Below are positions 1 to 11,302 of a DNA stretch of 64,000 nt, piece after piece. The notes under the pieces are model-generated. The model did no database searches, was not told where the DNA came from, and saw only the letters and a list, made by a program, of their open reading frames with translations. This DNA comes from Azolla caroliniana. Lineage: Eukaryota > Polypodiophyta. Positions within the stretch are counted from its first letter, which is position 1. Each line of letters opens with the position of its first letter. Where the stretch lies: assembly GCA_043228905.1 (NCBI GenBank), contig JBHGNT010000013.1:6014001-6078000 (forward strand), given 5' to 3'. The translations under genes were made by a program, and so were the position numbers.

Positions 1-175
1 CATGATCCTTTTGATGCATGATCTGAGTGTTATCATGACACTTATGTGATTGGGAATCGGCCATGTTCGAGCACTGTTTTTGTTAGAACTTTGGATCCAT
101 CCCCTTCATATCCTCATGAGACCATGCAAATACATCTTTATATTAATACAACAAGTCAATCATGGTAGCATCTTC

Positions 176-898
176 TCAGCTCATCTCTTCCTTCCATGGT
201 AGCATTGTCCATGTCGCAATTGCGGTTTTTGTCGGCATTACCGGTGCTTGTCCAGTCATAAGTTCTGCCGGCATATAACCGCTTACGGAGCTATGCGTTG
301 TCTGATCCGCCCATAGTGCATACGGGAGCATCTGCGGCCAGTCCATCACCCTTTCGTCGCATGCTTTGGCAAGTGTTTTGACAATCGGACTATGTCCTCG
401 CTCGACCTTCCCGTTGGCTTCCGGATTGTATGCCATTGTTAGTGTTAACCAAACTCCATGTTTGGCGAAGAATCTCCTAGCTTTATCATAGTCAAGTTCT
501 CCCCAATCCGCAACCACTTGTCCTACGAACCCGTACTTGCAAAACACTTCTTCCAAAAGAAATTGACATACCGCAGAACACGTTTTTCTTCGTAGCGCCC
601 GACCTTCTACTTGATTTGTGAGATCTTCCCGAGCTAACACCAGGTACTTCTTTTGTCCAATCCCGGTTGGCATGGCTACAATATCAACCATCCATTTGAA
701 GTTGATTGTTGGTGAGAATGTCGGATGTAACTCATCTCGGTGTCGAACTCCGGAGTAGATTTGACACTTCTCGCAGCTTTCTGTGAACTCCGCTATATCA
801 TTGTACATGTTCTTCCACCAATATTTTTGTTTGATTTTCACAAAAGTTGCCCATGTTCCTCGATGTCCAGCCCAATCAGATTCGTGAAATTTGGACAT
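176..898 (-). pseudogene. Ty3/gypsy integrase domain
   Basis: Open frame of 240 codons within the minus-strand pol relic. The N-terminal zinc-binding HHCC pattern is visible (two His in HESDWAGH, then CEKCQ about 30 residues later). The catalytic triad can be placed as Asp in WMVDIVAMP, Asp in VADWGELD and Glu in NGKVERGH, so the DDE core is complete. Integrase inserts the element cDNA into host DNA. The frame is intact here, but the surrounding polyprotein is broken by a stop and a frameshifting duplication, so it is not expected to be expressed normally. The frame runs left to a stop at 176; no chromodomain is recognisable. Confidence 0.85.
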
Positions 899-1332
899 TA
901 TCCGGTTTCGTTGCTCTTTTGTCCCGACTACTCGAAGTGGTATGCCACCCGGTCTTTTCGGCTCCCTCCATAAAAATCCATTTTTGAAGAAGAACTTTCG
1001 GACTTGCCGTTTCTTACTTCGGATCTCGGCTCTCTTCTCTTTATTGTCCGATGATTCCTCGATTTCTCATAGCATTTTCCCGATCAACAAGCTTTGCTTT
1101 CTCCCTCGTATTCTTCTTCCCGGAATTCTTGGATTACGTCCACCCCGCATATGTGCTCCGAAGCAAAGTAGTCTTCGGAAACTTCTTCATTATCGGATTC
1201 GGTTATGTCATCTCCGAACCGCGCCCTTGATAGCATATCCGCTACAACGTTATCTTTTCCAGAGATGTGTCTTACCTCCGGATTAAGTGACTTAACATAT
1301 GCAATCCACCTTAGCATAGCCACATCCGGTAT

Positions 1333-1772
1333 AGTACAACACCGCATCATCCCGAGTATCGGAAGACAATCCGTTTCGATCACTACTTCGGCTCCGATCA
1401 AATAATCTCGATCCAATTTGATTGCCGACATGACTCCCCATAATTCTCTTTGGACTTGCGCATACCCGTGTTGCCTTTCGTTGAGAACCTTTGCTCCGAA
1501 TCGGATCGGATATCGCGAACCATCCGAGTCGATTTGATTGATGACCCATCCGAGTACAACACCGCATCATCCCGAGTATCGGAAGACAATCCGTTTCGAT
1601 CACTACTTCGGCTCTGATCAAATAATCTCGATCCAATTTGATTGCCGACATGACTCCCCATAATTCTCTTTGGACTTGCGCATACCCGTGTTGCCTTTCG
1701 TTGAGAACCTTTGCTCCGAATCGGATCGGATATCGCGAACCATCCGAGTCGATTTGATTGATGACCCATCCG
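1333..1772. repeat. 220-bp tandem duplication inside RNase H
   Basis: Positions 1333-1552 are repeated almost perfectly at 1553-1772; only one difference was noticed (CTCCGATC against CTCTGATC). The unit is not a multiple of three, so it shifts the RNase H reading frame and duplicates the block ending in ILGMMRCC. The near identity means the duplication is recent relative to the stop codon in the same pol relic. Confidence 0.93.
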
Positions 1773-2658
1773 ATTCCGGTTGGACTTGTATCAACGGTTA
1801 CTATAACCGGTCGTTCATAGTTCGGCTTCTTTAGAGCTTCAGCCCTCTGCAGTGTTTTCTTGAGCTTCCTCATGGCTTCGGTGTGTTCCGGTTTCCATTC
1901 CAACTTCTTCCTCTTCCGCAACAAGTGATAGAGCGGGTCCGGAATATGTGCGTAGTGAGGAATCCATATGTGATAGAATGCACATGCTCCAAGAAACCTT
2001 CGGACTTCGGATTGTTACTCGCATACTTCTTTCATAGCTTGAATCGCATCGATCTTGGTTGGTGACGCTCTTCGGCCGTAGGGCCCACATAGATGTCCGA
2101 CTACCAATATTTCTTCTTCTCTGAACACCAATTTCTCTCCGGAAAGTGTTAGATGCACATCTTTTAACTTCCGTAACACTTTCTCACAATCACGGATATG
2201 GTTGACTACGAACCTTCGGCATCCCCGTTCATCCATAGCTTCATCTTTTTCTTCAACCGCACACCCTTTTATCGGAATGTCATCTAGGAATGGCATCGTT
2301 ATCTCCAGTATGCAATCCCGAACCACCTTGTTCATCGCATTCATCATATGTGCGACTGAGTTCGTCGCTCCTTGTGGTAGCGTACACATCCAGACTAATC
2401 CTATCGGTGTCCGCATGGTAGTGATGTCTCGGCTCTCCACAGCTAGTTAGAATTGGTCATATCCGGAGTATAGGTCTCCGATGGAGTATATCGCGTGACC
2501 GACAAATGCTTCCGCAAATTCCTCCACTATCGGACTGACTCCGGAATTCCGGATCGTGACCTTGTTCACCGGTTGCAAGTCTTGGATAAATCGGAGTGAT
2601 CCATTCTTCTTCGGAACTGTAAACCATCGTGTTGACCGGTCAAAAGAGCAAGGACAAG

Positions 2659-3026
2659 TGGGAATGCGGAGTCGGATCGGATAATAGGAAGTAAATAATA
2701 GTATAATTATTATTTGGAGGGACGGATCCGGTACAGTTGTACCGATCCGGATCTGGACCGATTCGGATGCCGGTTGCCTAAGCGCACCGATTGTAACCTT
2801 GCCGGATGCCTATAAAAGGATCCGATGATTTGTAAAGGTTTTGACGGAAGTAATACAAAAGTATCTGTATCATCGTATTGTTTATCTGTATCATCGTATT
2901 GTTTTACCGTCTGTGCTTAATTGTAATCATCTTACGCGTGTAACCTAGCATCCAATCCTTACCACCCCTTTGGAGAAGTGTCGGATAGACACCTGTGTTG
3001 AGGCTAGTCCGGCCAGGCAGACAACA
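2659..3026 (+). repeat. LTR-like segment (upstream relative of the gypsy LTR)
   Basis: Starts TGGGAATGCGG and ends AGACAACA. It resembles the LTR at 10171-10588 in the same order: an AT-rich start, GGATCCGG-type blocks, a TATA box (TATAAAAG at 2811), then CTTACGCGTGT and CACCCCTTTGGAGAAGTGTC near the end. The two differ too much to be the LTR pair of one recent insertion, so this is a related family member or a strongly decayed 5' LTR. It contains a short tandem repeat of the unit TATCTGTATCATCGTATTGT near 2863-2906. Confidence 0.6.
2811..2818 (+). promoter_or_regulatory. TATA box of LTR-like segment
   Basis: TATAAAAG sits in GC-richer sequence within the LTR-like segment, about where the U3 promoter of a plant LTR lies. 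The related LTR has TATTTAAAG at 10322. Confidence 0.5.
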
Positions 3027-3120
3027 CTCCGAATAATAATTATACTATTATTTACTTCCTATTATCCGATCCGACTCCGCCTTCCCACTTGTCCTTGCTC
3101 TTCTGACCGGTCAACAAGGG

Positions 3121-6100
3121 CTTGTCGGCGGTAGTCACTCCGAGAACGAGACATGGCAGGCGTTGCAAGAGTGCCAGATTACGTTGCCACTAGGAAGACT
3201 CCTACAACTCGTGCCAAGATTCACGGATGGACTGAAGACGGCCATGACGGCAGGAGAACCATCACCATCATCGGCACCGGTACTCTTCTTGAATCCGGAG
3301 GAGGGACCAACGGTGGTGGACACCAGCAGTCCGGTAATCATTGCCATTGTAAAAGGGAAAGAACTCCCCGGCACAGTTATAGACGGAGGCTCTGGGGTGA
3401 ATGTAATAAGCCTCCGGATGTGTGATGCCCTAGGAATCCACGAGTGGGAGCCGTGTCCGTTCTGGTTGCGGATGGCCGATACAAGCTCAGTGCGGCCGAC
3501 AGGATTAATATGGAAATTAGAAGTCACCGTGGGCGGTCATACATTTCACATCTCGGCAGTAGTGCTACAATTACAGGCACAAGGCGCATACCCGCTATTA
3601 CTGGGGCGGCCATTGTTGAAAACGGCACATATCAAACAGAATTGGAGGAAAAATATAATTACCTTTCGGCGAGGAAAAGCCAAGGTACGGGTACCAACAC
3701 AGCCAAGGATGAGCACTGGCAAGGAATGTACACCGTTGTATGTGGAATGCGTCAACATGCTAGGAGGGTTAGCTGACGAAGAAGAAGCTCAGTACCTGCA
3801 GGAAAACCCGAAGATCATACCCCTCTTCGAAATTGACATTGCCGAAGCAGTAGCACCATACTTACCGCAACCGGAAGAGGCTGAAGCAGAACTGGATAAA
3901 GACGCAATCCGGGAGTTAGGGCAAGCGCAGGAAGCGTTGGAACGGGAAATGGCTGTTTCAGAGCGCGTAAAAGCGTTGCAACTGGAAGAGGTGAACCTAG
4001 GGACCACGGACGAAGCAAAACCGGTGCACATCGCCAAGGAGATTAAGTCCGAAGATAAAACGGAGATGATCACACTTCTCACGGAATTACGCGATGTGTT
4101 CGCCTGGTCATACGAAGACATGCGAGGACTCGACCCTAAGTTATACCAACATCAGGTTCACTTGAGCAAGGACGCAAAACCAGTGGCACAAAGATGGTAC
4201 TGGATGAACCCCAATTATGCTGCCAAAGTCAAGGAGGAAATCGACAAACTGCTAAGAGTTGGCTTTATCCGTCCGGTAAAGAAAGCGACATGGCTGAGCC
4301 CGATCGTAGTTGTACCGAAGAAGAACGGAAAAATTCGAGTTTGTGTGGATTACCGGAAACTCAATGCAGCTACGGTAACGGATGCGTTTCCACTTCCGTT
4401 CACAGATGGAGTGTTGGATGTCGTCGCCGGCCATGAGGTCTATAGCTTTCTAGACAGATTCAGTGGGTATAATCAGATCCGGATGCACCCCGACGACCAA
4501 GAGAAAACAGCTTTCGTCACCGAATGGGGGGTGTTTGTGGCGGTGGTGATGATGTTTGGACTCAAAACGGCACCGCAACATTTCAACGAATCATCATGGA
4601 AATCTTTGGTGAATATATTCCGACTTTTATGCAGGTTTTCCTTGACGATTTCGCCATCTATAGCCGGGAGGAGGACCATTTTCAGCACCTCCGTCTTTGT
4701 CTAGAAAAGTGTAGAGCGTACCGGCTAAGCTTGAATCTGGCAAAGTGTGTATTTGGCGTGTCCAGTGGAACTCTATTACGACATATTGTGAGCCAGGAAG
4801 GTATTGCAGTCGACCCGGACAAAGTGAAAGCCATATTAGAAGCACCGGCGCCGGCAACAGCAAAGGCATTAAGCCGGTTCTTAGGCCAGATCCGGTGGCA
4901 CAGCCGGATGCTCCGATACCTGGCCGACCTGGCTACACCGTTGCATGCCGCCGTACATTGGACACCATTCCAGTGGACCGACACCGAGGATAGGGCGTAT
5001 AGGGCCCTCAAGGTACTATTGTCGCAAGCACCGGTAGTGCAGCCTCCGGATTGGAGTAAAGAATTTCATGTGTTCATGGACGCCTCCGACATCGCAATCG
5101 GAAGTGTACTTATGCAGCTTATAGAGGCAAAGTGGTACCGGCCAGTGTACTATGCCAGCCGGAAACTATCCCAGGCAGAACGGAACTACTCTACCTTAGA
5201 ACGGGAAGCTCTAGGGATGATCTACAATGTGACAAAGTTTCGGCATTATTTATTGGGAAGGAAGTTTTCCTTCCATGTAGATCATTCGGCACTCCTTTAC
5301 CTGGTGTCCAAAGCGTCACTCACCGGCAAATTGGCCCGGTGGACCTTACTGTTACAGGAATTTGAGTTTGAAATATTCCACCGATCCGGTATACAACATG
5401 CCGTGGCGGATTACTTAAGCCGATTAGAGTCCGGAGAGACGGGTGACGGAGTAGCCAATGCGTTTCCGGATGCGGAGCTGTTTCGAGTCACTGCGGAAAC
5501 GGCAGCAGATGAGACAGTGGCACAGGAAGACAAGTGGCTCACAAACATGCACCAGTTTTTGAGCACAGGACTACCTCCGGAAGAGATGAACCGAGACGAA
5601 CGGAAACGCCTGGCGGTGCAAAGCCGACATTTCTGCTTACTGCAAGACACACTTTACCACAAGGGCGCGGATGGCATATGGAGACGGGCTATGCGCAACG
5701 ATGAAAAGGACCTGATACTGAGGGAAGCCCACTGCGGAGTTGCCGGAGGTCACTATGCCGGAGATGCGACGGCCAGGAAAATATGGCAAAGTGGCCTATG
5801 GTGGCCAACGACATTAAGAGATGTGGTACGGTACGCAAAAGAATGTGACCTATGCCAGAGAATGGGCCAGCCAACGGAGCAGGCTCGTATGCCACACCAG
5901 CCGGTACTATCACTCGAGCCATTCCAGAAGTGGGGGCTAGACTTTGTTGGACCGTTCAAACCACCGGAAATGAGAACGGGTAATCGGTACGTCATCGTCG
6001 CGACGGATTACTGCACGAAATGGGTGGAGCCCAAAGCCTTAAGAGACAACACCGCTGCGTCAACGACGAAATTTCTATACGAGTACATCTGGTGCCATTA

Positions 6101-6923
6101 CGGATGCCCAATCGAATTAATAAGCGACCAAGGGGGGCACTTCCTCGGCCAAGTAGTTGAAAGCCTGACGACATTCTATGCCGTTGTCCATAAACGGAGC
6201 ACACCTTACTATCCGCAAGCGAACGGTTTAGCGGAATCGACGAACAAAACACTCCAGAATATCCTCCGAAAGATCGTCAACGAAAACCGAACGGATTGGG
6301 ATACCAAGCTACATAGCGCGCTTTGGGCATATCGGACGGCATACAAAACGAGCATCCGAACAACACCGTTCCGGTTAGCGTTCGGACTAGAGGCGGTAAT
6401 GCCGGTGGAATTCCAAGTACCCAGCTTACGGATCCAGCTACGGGAACGACTGAACGAGAAGGAGTTGGAGGCAATACGGTTAACAACGCTGTGTGAACTC
6501 GAGGAACAACGACTGGCAAGCATCCTGCACTTAGAATTGGAGCAACGGCGACGGAAAGCATTTGTTGACCGGCACCGGAAAGGAAACGAAAAAATGTTCA
6601 CAATCGGCAAACCGGTGTTAGTATTTCAGACCCGGATGGGCAAGATGCCGGGTAAACTACGGTTTAGATGGACCGGACCGTACTGGCTAACACGTGACTA
6701 TAATGGGTCCTACTAGTTAGGGACACTTGCCGGCGAAGTGCTAGGCAAATGGGTCAACGGATTCCGATTGAAGCCATATAGAGGACCGATGCCCAAGAAC
6801 CCATTTGAGCAAAGGACCAACGTCATTGAGGGAAATGGCAACCACCAAGACAGCAGAGACGGCGAGCCGGTAACTGGGGAGAATGAGGCCGGTAAGGGTC
6901 CGATCGGACCAACGGACAAGTAA
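3121..6923 (+). pseudogene. Ty3/gypsy pol: protease, RT, RNase H, integrase
   Basis: A GRLLQLVPRF linker precedes the retropepsin motif IDGGSGVN near 3379-3402. RT blocks follow: VPKKNGKIRVCVDYRKLN, FSGYNQI and the catalytic FLDDF near 4638. RNase H is recognised by FMDASDIAIG near 5075 and ends in HAVADYLSRLE. The integrase has an HHCC finger (HCGVAGGHY then CDLCQ near 5850) and D, D, E in GLDFVGPF, SDQGG and NGLAEST. One missing base near 4575 shifts the frame inside RT. A TAG at 6714-6716 replaces a residue that is normally Gln in the C-terminal tail; the tail remains readable (GKWVNGFRLKPYRGPMP) to 6923. Gag is absent upstream. Confidence 0.88.
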
Positions 6924-7290
6924 CGCCACACTAACACCGAAAAAAAAAAAAAACCAAAGTAATCATGCAAAACCGAGGAATGAATGGACGAAAGAGCGAG
7001 GAGCGAAAAGGTACGTAGTGGGCATTTAAAGCGCCACCACAGGACATAATGCTATTTTAGTACACGACGTGCATACACTCGAAAAAGGCGCCAGAATGCA
7101 CAGAGAAAAACCACTGTGCATGGAAACCCTCTGCTTTCGAGAACCCAGGAGCACAGAAGCACCAAGGCGCTGCAAGATCATCAAACGAGAACCTACGCAC
7201 AGAGAACCCCCGCTATCTGAACTCTCTCTCTCTCAATCTCACTCTCATCACCATCCAACCTCGCCACCGCAATCCGACCTCGACACAGAC
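6924..7290 (+). other. Spacer between pol and third ORF
   Basis: Noncoding spacer of the gypsy element. It holds a 14-base A run near 6940 and a CT-rich stretch (CTCTCTCTCTCAATCTCACTC) near 7221 just before the third ORF. It could carry an internal promoter or splice acceptor for a subgenomic transcript, but no motif is decisive. Confidence 0.4.
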
Positions 7291-10088
7291 ATGGACCCAC
7301 AAACGTTGTCGGAGGCCGCCAAGACATGGCTAAAGCAACACGGGCTCGAGGGCTTCTTGATGATGATGGAAGTACCGCCACACAAAGAAGCCGACAAGGT
7401 GATCAAAGAAATCGACACAGAGGTCATAACGCGGAGGCTATTCGAGCGTTAACAGGCCTTCCGGAGGGAGGCATACTCATGATTGACAATCTGACCCCGG
7501 AGCAACTCATCAGGTATTTTGGTGAGTACTCCCTAGCCAGCAAGGGCTACCGGACACAGGGCGGCGAAGACATGCTGTTCCGTGAGATTGCTCGTGTGCT
7601 CCACGAATACGGCCATGTGTACCCTAGACCCCCTGTCATGCCACAGAACCGGGCAGGGATGATCATCGCCACCTATGAAGGTATCAAGGTGGATTGGCCG
7701 ATATTGATCGCAGACGGGTTGTGTGCGGCGATCGAGATCATCATAGGCAAAGACGGCAAAGAAGGCCGAGAAGGACGGAGGATATGGCACGCCGTAACGC
7801 AGTGGCTCACCTTGCTTGTGCAACCCGTCCAGCCTGTCCAGCCCAAGAAGCGAGGAAGAGTGACGGAGGGCACCCCAAAGACGGCTTCCAAAAGACAACA
7901 GTTGTTGGCCTCTAAGGCCACTAAGGGGAAGGCGGCGGACGCAGAACAGGCGGGAAAGGAAAGCGGCAGCCGGAAGCAGCCAACGGATGCGCAGGAGGAA
8001 CCACCGGCACGGCCCGTAAAGGTTACACTCCGCCGACCGGTGAATAGAGAAGCGGACCCCTTGGCGGCAAAACTCAATGCCGAGACTCGGGAAGAGGAAA
8101 TAGAGGAGGAGCCTACGGAGCACCTCCAGCGACAGTCGTCGGCAAGGACCGTCGAGGCAGTCGGGAAACGTTCGGACCCTCAAACGGAGGGAGCACCGGC
8201 TCCCCATACTGAGACTCCCACGCCAAGGGAGGAACCAGAACCGGTGCGCATGGCACCGGAATCAGAAGCCCCGGTACCACCGGCAACATCGGCAAGTCCC
8301 ATCCCGCCAGAGCCGGAAAGGTCAATGCAGCCTCCCTCGGCCAGCCAAGAAGAAGCACAAGGCGAACCAGGACAGCAGGGTGGTCCACAGGCAGAAACGG
8401 AATTGCAACTCGGCGCAATCAGGCGGGACCACCCATCTACAAGTGAGCCCATCCGTCAAACCTCCGGGCAAACGCAACAAGAAGGCACCGGTAGCCTGTG
8501 GCTCCGGCGGGTAGGTGAACAGATTGCCGGAGCAATGGGATATATTGAGGCGGAAGAAAGAGCGCAAAGCGAACGGTTGCTCATCACAACCGAACAACTA
8601 GAGACGGCCCGGTCCAGAATCCGGTGCCTGGAAAAAGACTTGGATCAGGTCACGACAGAGATGGCCAAAATGGCCTTAACGGCAACACAGATCCAATCAC
8701 CGGTGACTCCGGTAAGTGTACAGAATAAAGAAACGGATCGACCTGTACATACCAATAAGATCCCGGCAACGGAAACCGTTCCGGCGAGAGATGCGGCGCA
8801 AGACCAGGAGCTTGCGGAATTGAGCGATGAACTTGCCGCACAAGAAGCGCTAAGGAGCCGTGAACGGGAATTGAAGACAGCGGCCGAAGCCGAATTAAAG
8901 AAGACTGCTGAGAACCTCCGCCAGGCAGAGGAGAGCCTCCGGAAAGGCCATCAAGCGTACGACCGGCTAAGGGAGGAAAAAGACAAAGTGTTGCAGGAAA
9001 AGGACAAGCTGCGGAAGACGGCGGAAACGGAAATTGAACGGCTAAAGGAAGAGCTCCGCCAGCAGAAGGACCACGAGGACCAGGCTCGTCGACAGATCAA
9101 TGCACGGCTCAAGCAAAAGACAGATGATTTTGAGCACCTGCACCGGGACTACAAACGGCTGGAAATGGAGCATAAAGAATGGATGGCCGAGCTCCGGCAG
9201 GAAGTTGATCGGGCCGCAACGGCGATCGCCGACAAACGTGCAGAAAATACAAGACGCTTGGACGAGGCGGAGAAGGTCCGGATGGAGCTCCAAAGGCAAC
9301 AATAGGAAGAAAAGGAGAGAGTGTCAACGGTATTGCAGAAATTACAAAGCACATATCAAAGGCAATTGACGCATTACAAGGAGCAGGCGGAGGACAACGT
9401 CAAAATCATCAAGCAACTGAAGGAGGAATGGCAAGCGGCGGAAAGCAAATCACAATTGGGAACGGGCCGGATTCAGTCCATCCTTCGGGCATGGCTGAAT
9501 TAGACAAAACACTTGATTGTTGAAAACTCCATAAGATGGTGGACAAAGTGAGCACAAAACGCGGCGAAACTCCAATTGCTATGGGCAGACGTGGCAAACC
9601 GGCGGAAGGAAGGAGATGATTGTTATACATTGACTTTCGAGGACTTCACCACCATACGGGACGAGCTGGCCGATGACTTCCAAGTCCTGGCAGATGAACA
9701 GCTGGCGCAGGTCCGGCGACTCGTAGCTCAGCTAGATGATGATAGGCTGGACGCTCAAATCCAGTTTGAAAGCTACGAGCGGTCCCGGGTTCGGGAAGAA
9801 AAAGCACGAGCAGCGGCAACGGTTAACCTTAGTGATGAGGAACCGTCGCCAGCCGAGGGCCAGCCCGAAACCAGTCAACCGGAGACCACTACGACGGAGG
9901 GAGCAACGACGGAGACGCCGGTGTTAGAGCAACAAACGGAGGAGCAGCCGCAGCAGTCACCAACGGACCCGTCGCAGTAGACATCAACAGAGTAGCAACA
10001 ACAACAACAACAACAACAACAACCAATTCCCGATGAACCATTGGAGACTCTCGAACAAAGCATTCTGGATATTTTGGATGAAGAATAG
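7291..10088 (+). pseudogene. Third ORF of gypsy element: proline-rich, long coiled coil
   Basis: The chosen start is ATG 7291 (MDPQTLSEAAKTW). One missing base near 7450 joins it to the frame that runs on to 10088, broken by stops at 9303, 9501, 9549, 9978, 9993 and 10086. Order: a globular N-terminal part (about residues 1-180, with GYRTQGGEDMLF and KVDWPILIADGLC, faintly like plant transposon-associated proteins); a Pro/Glu/Thr-rich linker (about 180-400); a long Glu/Lys/Arg/Gln coiled coil (about 410-730); a second helical block; and an acidic, Gln-rich tail with a CAA run near 9996-10022. A diverged colinear copy at 47364-48414 shows the ORF is a family trait. In that copy the stops at 9501 and 9549 align with Gln and Trp, and the stop at 9303 aligns with Tyr. 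Function unknown; capsid-like, movement-like or transcript-binding roles are only guesses. Confidence 0.75.
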
Positions 10089-10170
10089 CAAGGGTCATTT
10101 GTGGATTCGACGTACAAGGTACTGTCCCACGGGCATGCCATGTGTTACCGGCCGGCAAAGGAGTCCAAAG

Positions 10171-10588
10171 TGTGAAACGGGGAGTTATTTAAGTAGTAGG
10201 AATGTGGTTGTAATTAAGCTATAAGTGAGGACGGACGGACCGGAATCGGTATGCCGTTCCGGATCCGGACCGATCCCGAACAGGTGCGGATGGCACCGTT
10301 TTGTAATACAGACCGGAAACCTATTTAAAGGCCTAGATACAATGTAATGAATAGCGGTTAATTAATAAAGCTTAGTGTTGTTATCTGTCTGTGTTAATTG
10401 CCGTTCTGCCTTCATTGTTATATCTTACGCGTGTGATTATTAAAGACGATCAAGCTAAGTAACCTAATTAAGTCGGATTAAGCGTTTAGTCTAATGCTAT
10501 TGCCGTAACACCCCTTTGGTGAAGTGTCTTCCATAGACACCCTGTGTTAGGCCATTGTCCGGCCATTGTCCGGCCCTAAGAGTTAACA
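10171..10588 (+). repeat. 3' LTR of the gypsy element
   Basis: Starts TGTGAAACGGGG and ends GTTAACA. It contains TATTTAAAG at 10322, CTTACGCGTGT near 10422, and a conserved CACCCCTTTGGTGAAGTGTC followed by CACCCTGTGTTAGG near the end. These blocks recur in order at 2659-3026. It ends exactly where copia sequence begins. Confidence 0.65.
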
Positions 10589-11302
10589 ATTTTAGAAGAT
10601 GAATCATACCCAACTGAAACAAACAATGAAAAAATTGACGATGGTTATGATGACCTCATGCAAGTTTTCCTCGCCAAAGCTTTAACAGCAAGAATCGATA
10701 CAAAACAAAAATTTGACAACACCTGGTATTTCGATACCGGTGCCACCCATCACATGACAATTAATAGACAATCCATAACAAATTATAACCCCTTACCATC
10801 ACCAATCCCCGTCGTGTTTGGTAATACTTGTAGGCTAACTACTTTAAGAAAAGGAGACATAAACCTCTTCCTGGAAAACAACCAAGTTCTTATAGTAGAC
10901 AATGTTTATTTTCTTCCTGGAATCACAAAAAACCTACTATCCGTTTGTCAAGCAACCAAAAATGGCACCTCCATAAAGTTCGAAGAAACATATGCACAAA
11001 TTAAGCATAAAACCCTGAATGGACAGATAACTAAATACATTTGTAAACATCTAGATGACAAACTCTATCACCTCCCATGCAAACCCACAACCATCACATT
11101 AGAAGCACACTATACATCAACAAATGAACAATCTAATTTAACGAATCTGTGGCACCATCGACTCGCACACACTCATCTACAAGCCATAAAAAATATGCAA
11201 TTTTATAATATGGCATTAGGCCTTCCAAAAGCGCACCTCGCAAACTTGAAAATCTATGAAGGGTGCATTCTTGGAAAAATGCCCCAACATCCTTTTCCAC
11301 GC
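10589..11302 (+). pseudogene. Ty1/copia protease and GAG-pre-integrase, unit A
   Basis: Copia polyprotein fragment starting late in gag and nearly identical to 20935-21643. The protease active site is in the WYFDTGATHHM block (DTGA). The Cys/His region before integrase reads LWHHRLAHTHLQ, then CILGKMPQHPF. The frame from 10658 is open to the insertion point at 11302, where a complete LTR element interrupts it; the copia reading resumes at 14449. The start is lost where it abuts the gypsy LTR. Confidence 0.88.

Larger units (their letters stand above)
1..2630 (-). pseudogene. Ty3/gypsy pol relic (RT, RNase H, integrase)
   Basis: Minus-strand retrotransposon polyprotein remains, read from about 2630 down to the window edge. 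The reverse transcriptase comes first and contains a VPKKNGSLRF-type block, an FSGYDQ-like block (YSGYDQF) and the catalytic FLDD near 2290. It is interrupted by TAA at 2447-2449 where this family has Gln. RNase H follows (VTVDTSPTGIGW near 1780, ending in the family motif DNVVADMLSRARF near 1220). The integrase at 176-898 is described separately. No gag or protease is visible; the reading breaks off at 2630 against an inverted repeat. A 220-bp tandem duplication disrupts RNase H. The lineage looks different from the plus-strand gypsy element next door, since integrase and RNase H motifs differ clearly. Non-functional as it stands. Confidence 0.85.
2631..3115. repeat. Inverted repeat (arms about 88 bp) enclosing an LTR-like segment
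   Basis: The left arm 2631-2718 and right arm 3028-3115 are reverse complements with only a few mismatches, and each outer end is marked by the palindrome-rich GTTGACCGGTC. The 309-bp spacer holds a TATA box and LTR-like sequence. The arms contain the start of that LTR plus about 28 bp outside it, so the right arm looks like an inverted copy of the LTR start and its flank. The structure separates the minus-strand pol relic from the plus-strand gypsy element. It could be a fold-back rearrangement, or a short element with long terminal inverted repeats; no clear target duplication was seen. Confidence 0.8.
3116..10588 (+). mobile_element. Ty3/gypsy retrotransposon with an extra 3' ORF, gag not seen
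   Basis: Plus-strand element ordered protease, reverse transcriptase, RNase H, integrase, spacer, third ORF, 3' LTR. Its coding sequence emerges directly from the inverted repeat at 3115, so gag and the primer-binding region are missing or replaced. The third ORF of roughly 930 codons downstream of integrase is unusual for a gypsy element and has a second, diverged copy at 47364-48414. All reading frames carry frameshifts or stops, so the copy is dead. Its 3' LTR abuts copia sequence at 10588, sharing the bases AATTTTAG with the equivalent copia site at 20934, which suggests insertion into, or joining with, a copia element. Confidence 0.8.

Noticed and set aside
7533-8207. 224-codon minus-strand frame in the gypsy third ORF
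   Set aside because: Shadow of the plus-strand frame, which has a homologous second copy.
9978-10088. Programmed stop-codon readthrough in the third ORF
   Set aside because: Stops are numerous, of several kinds, and other elements in the window decay in the same way; nonsense mutation is simpler.
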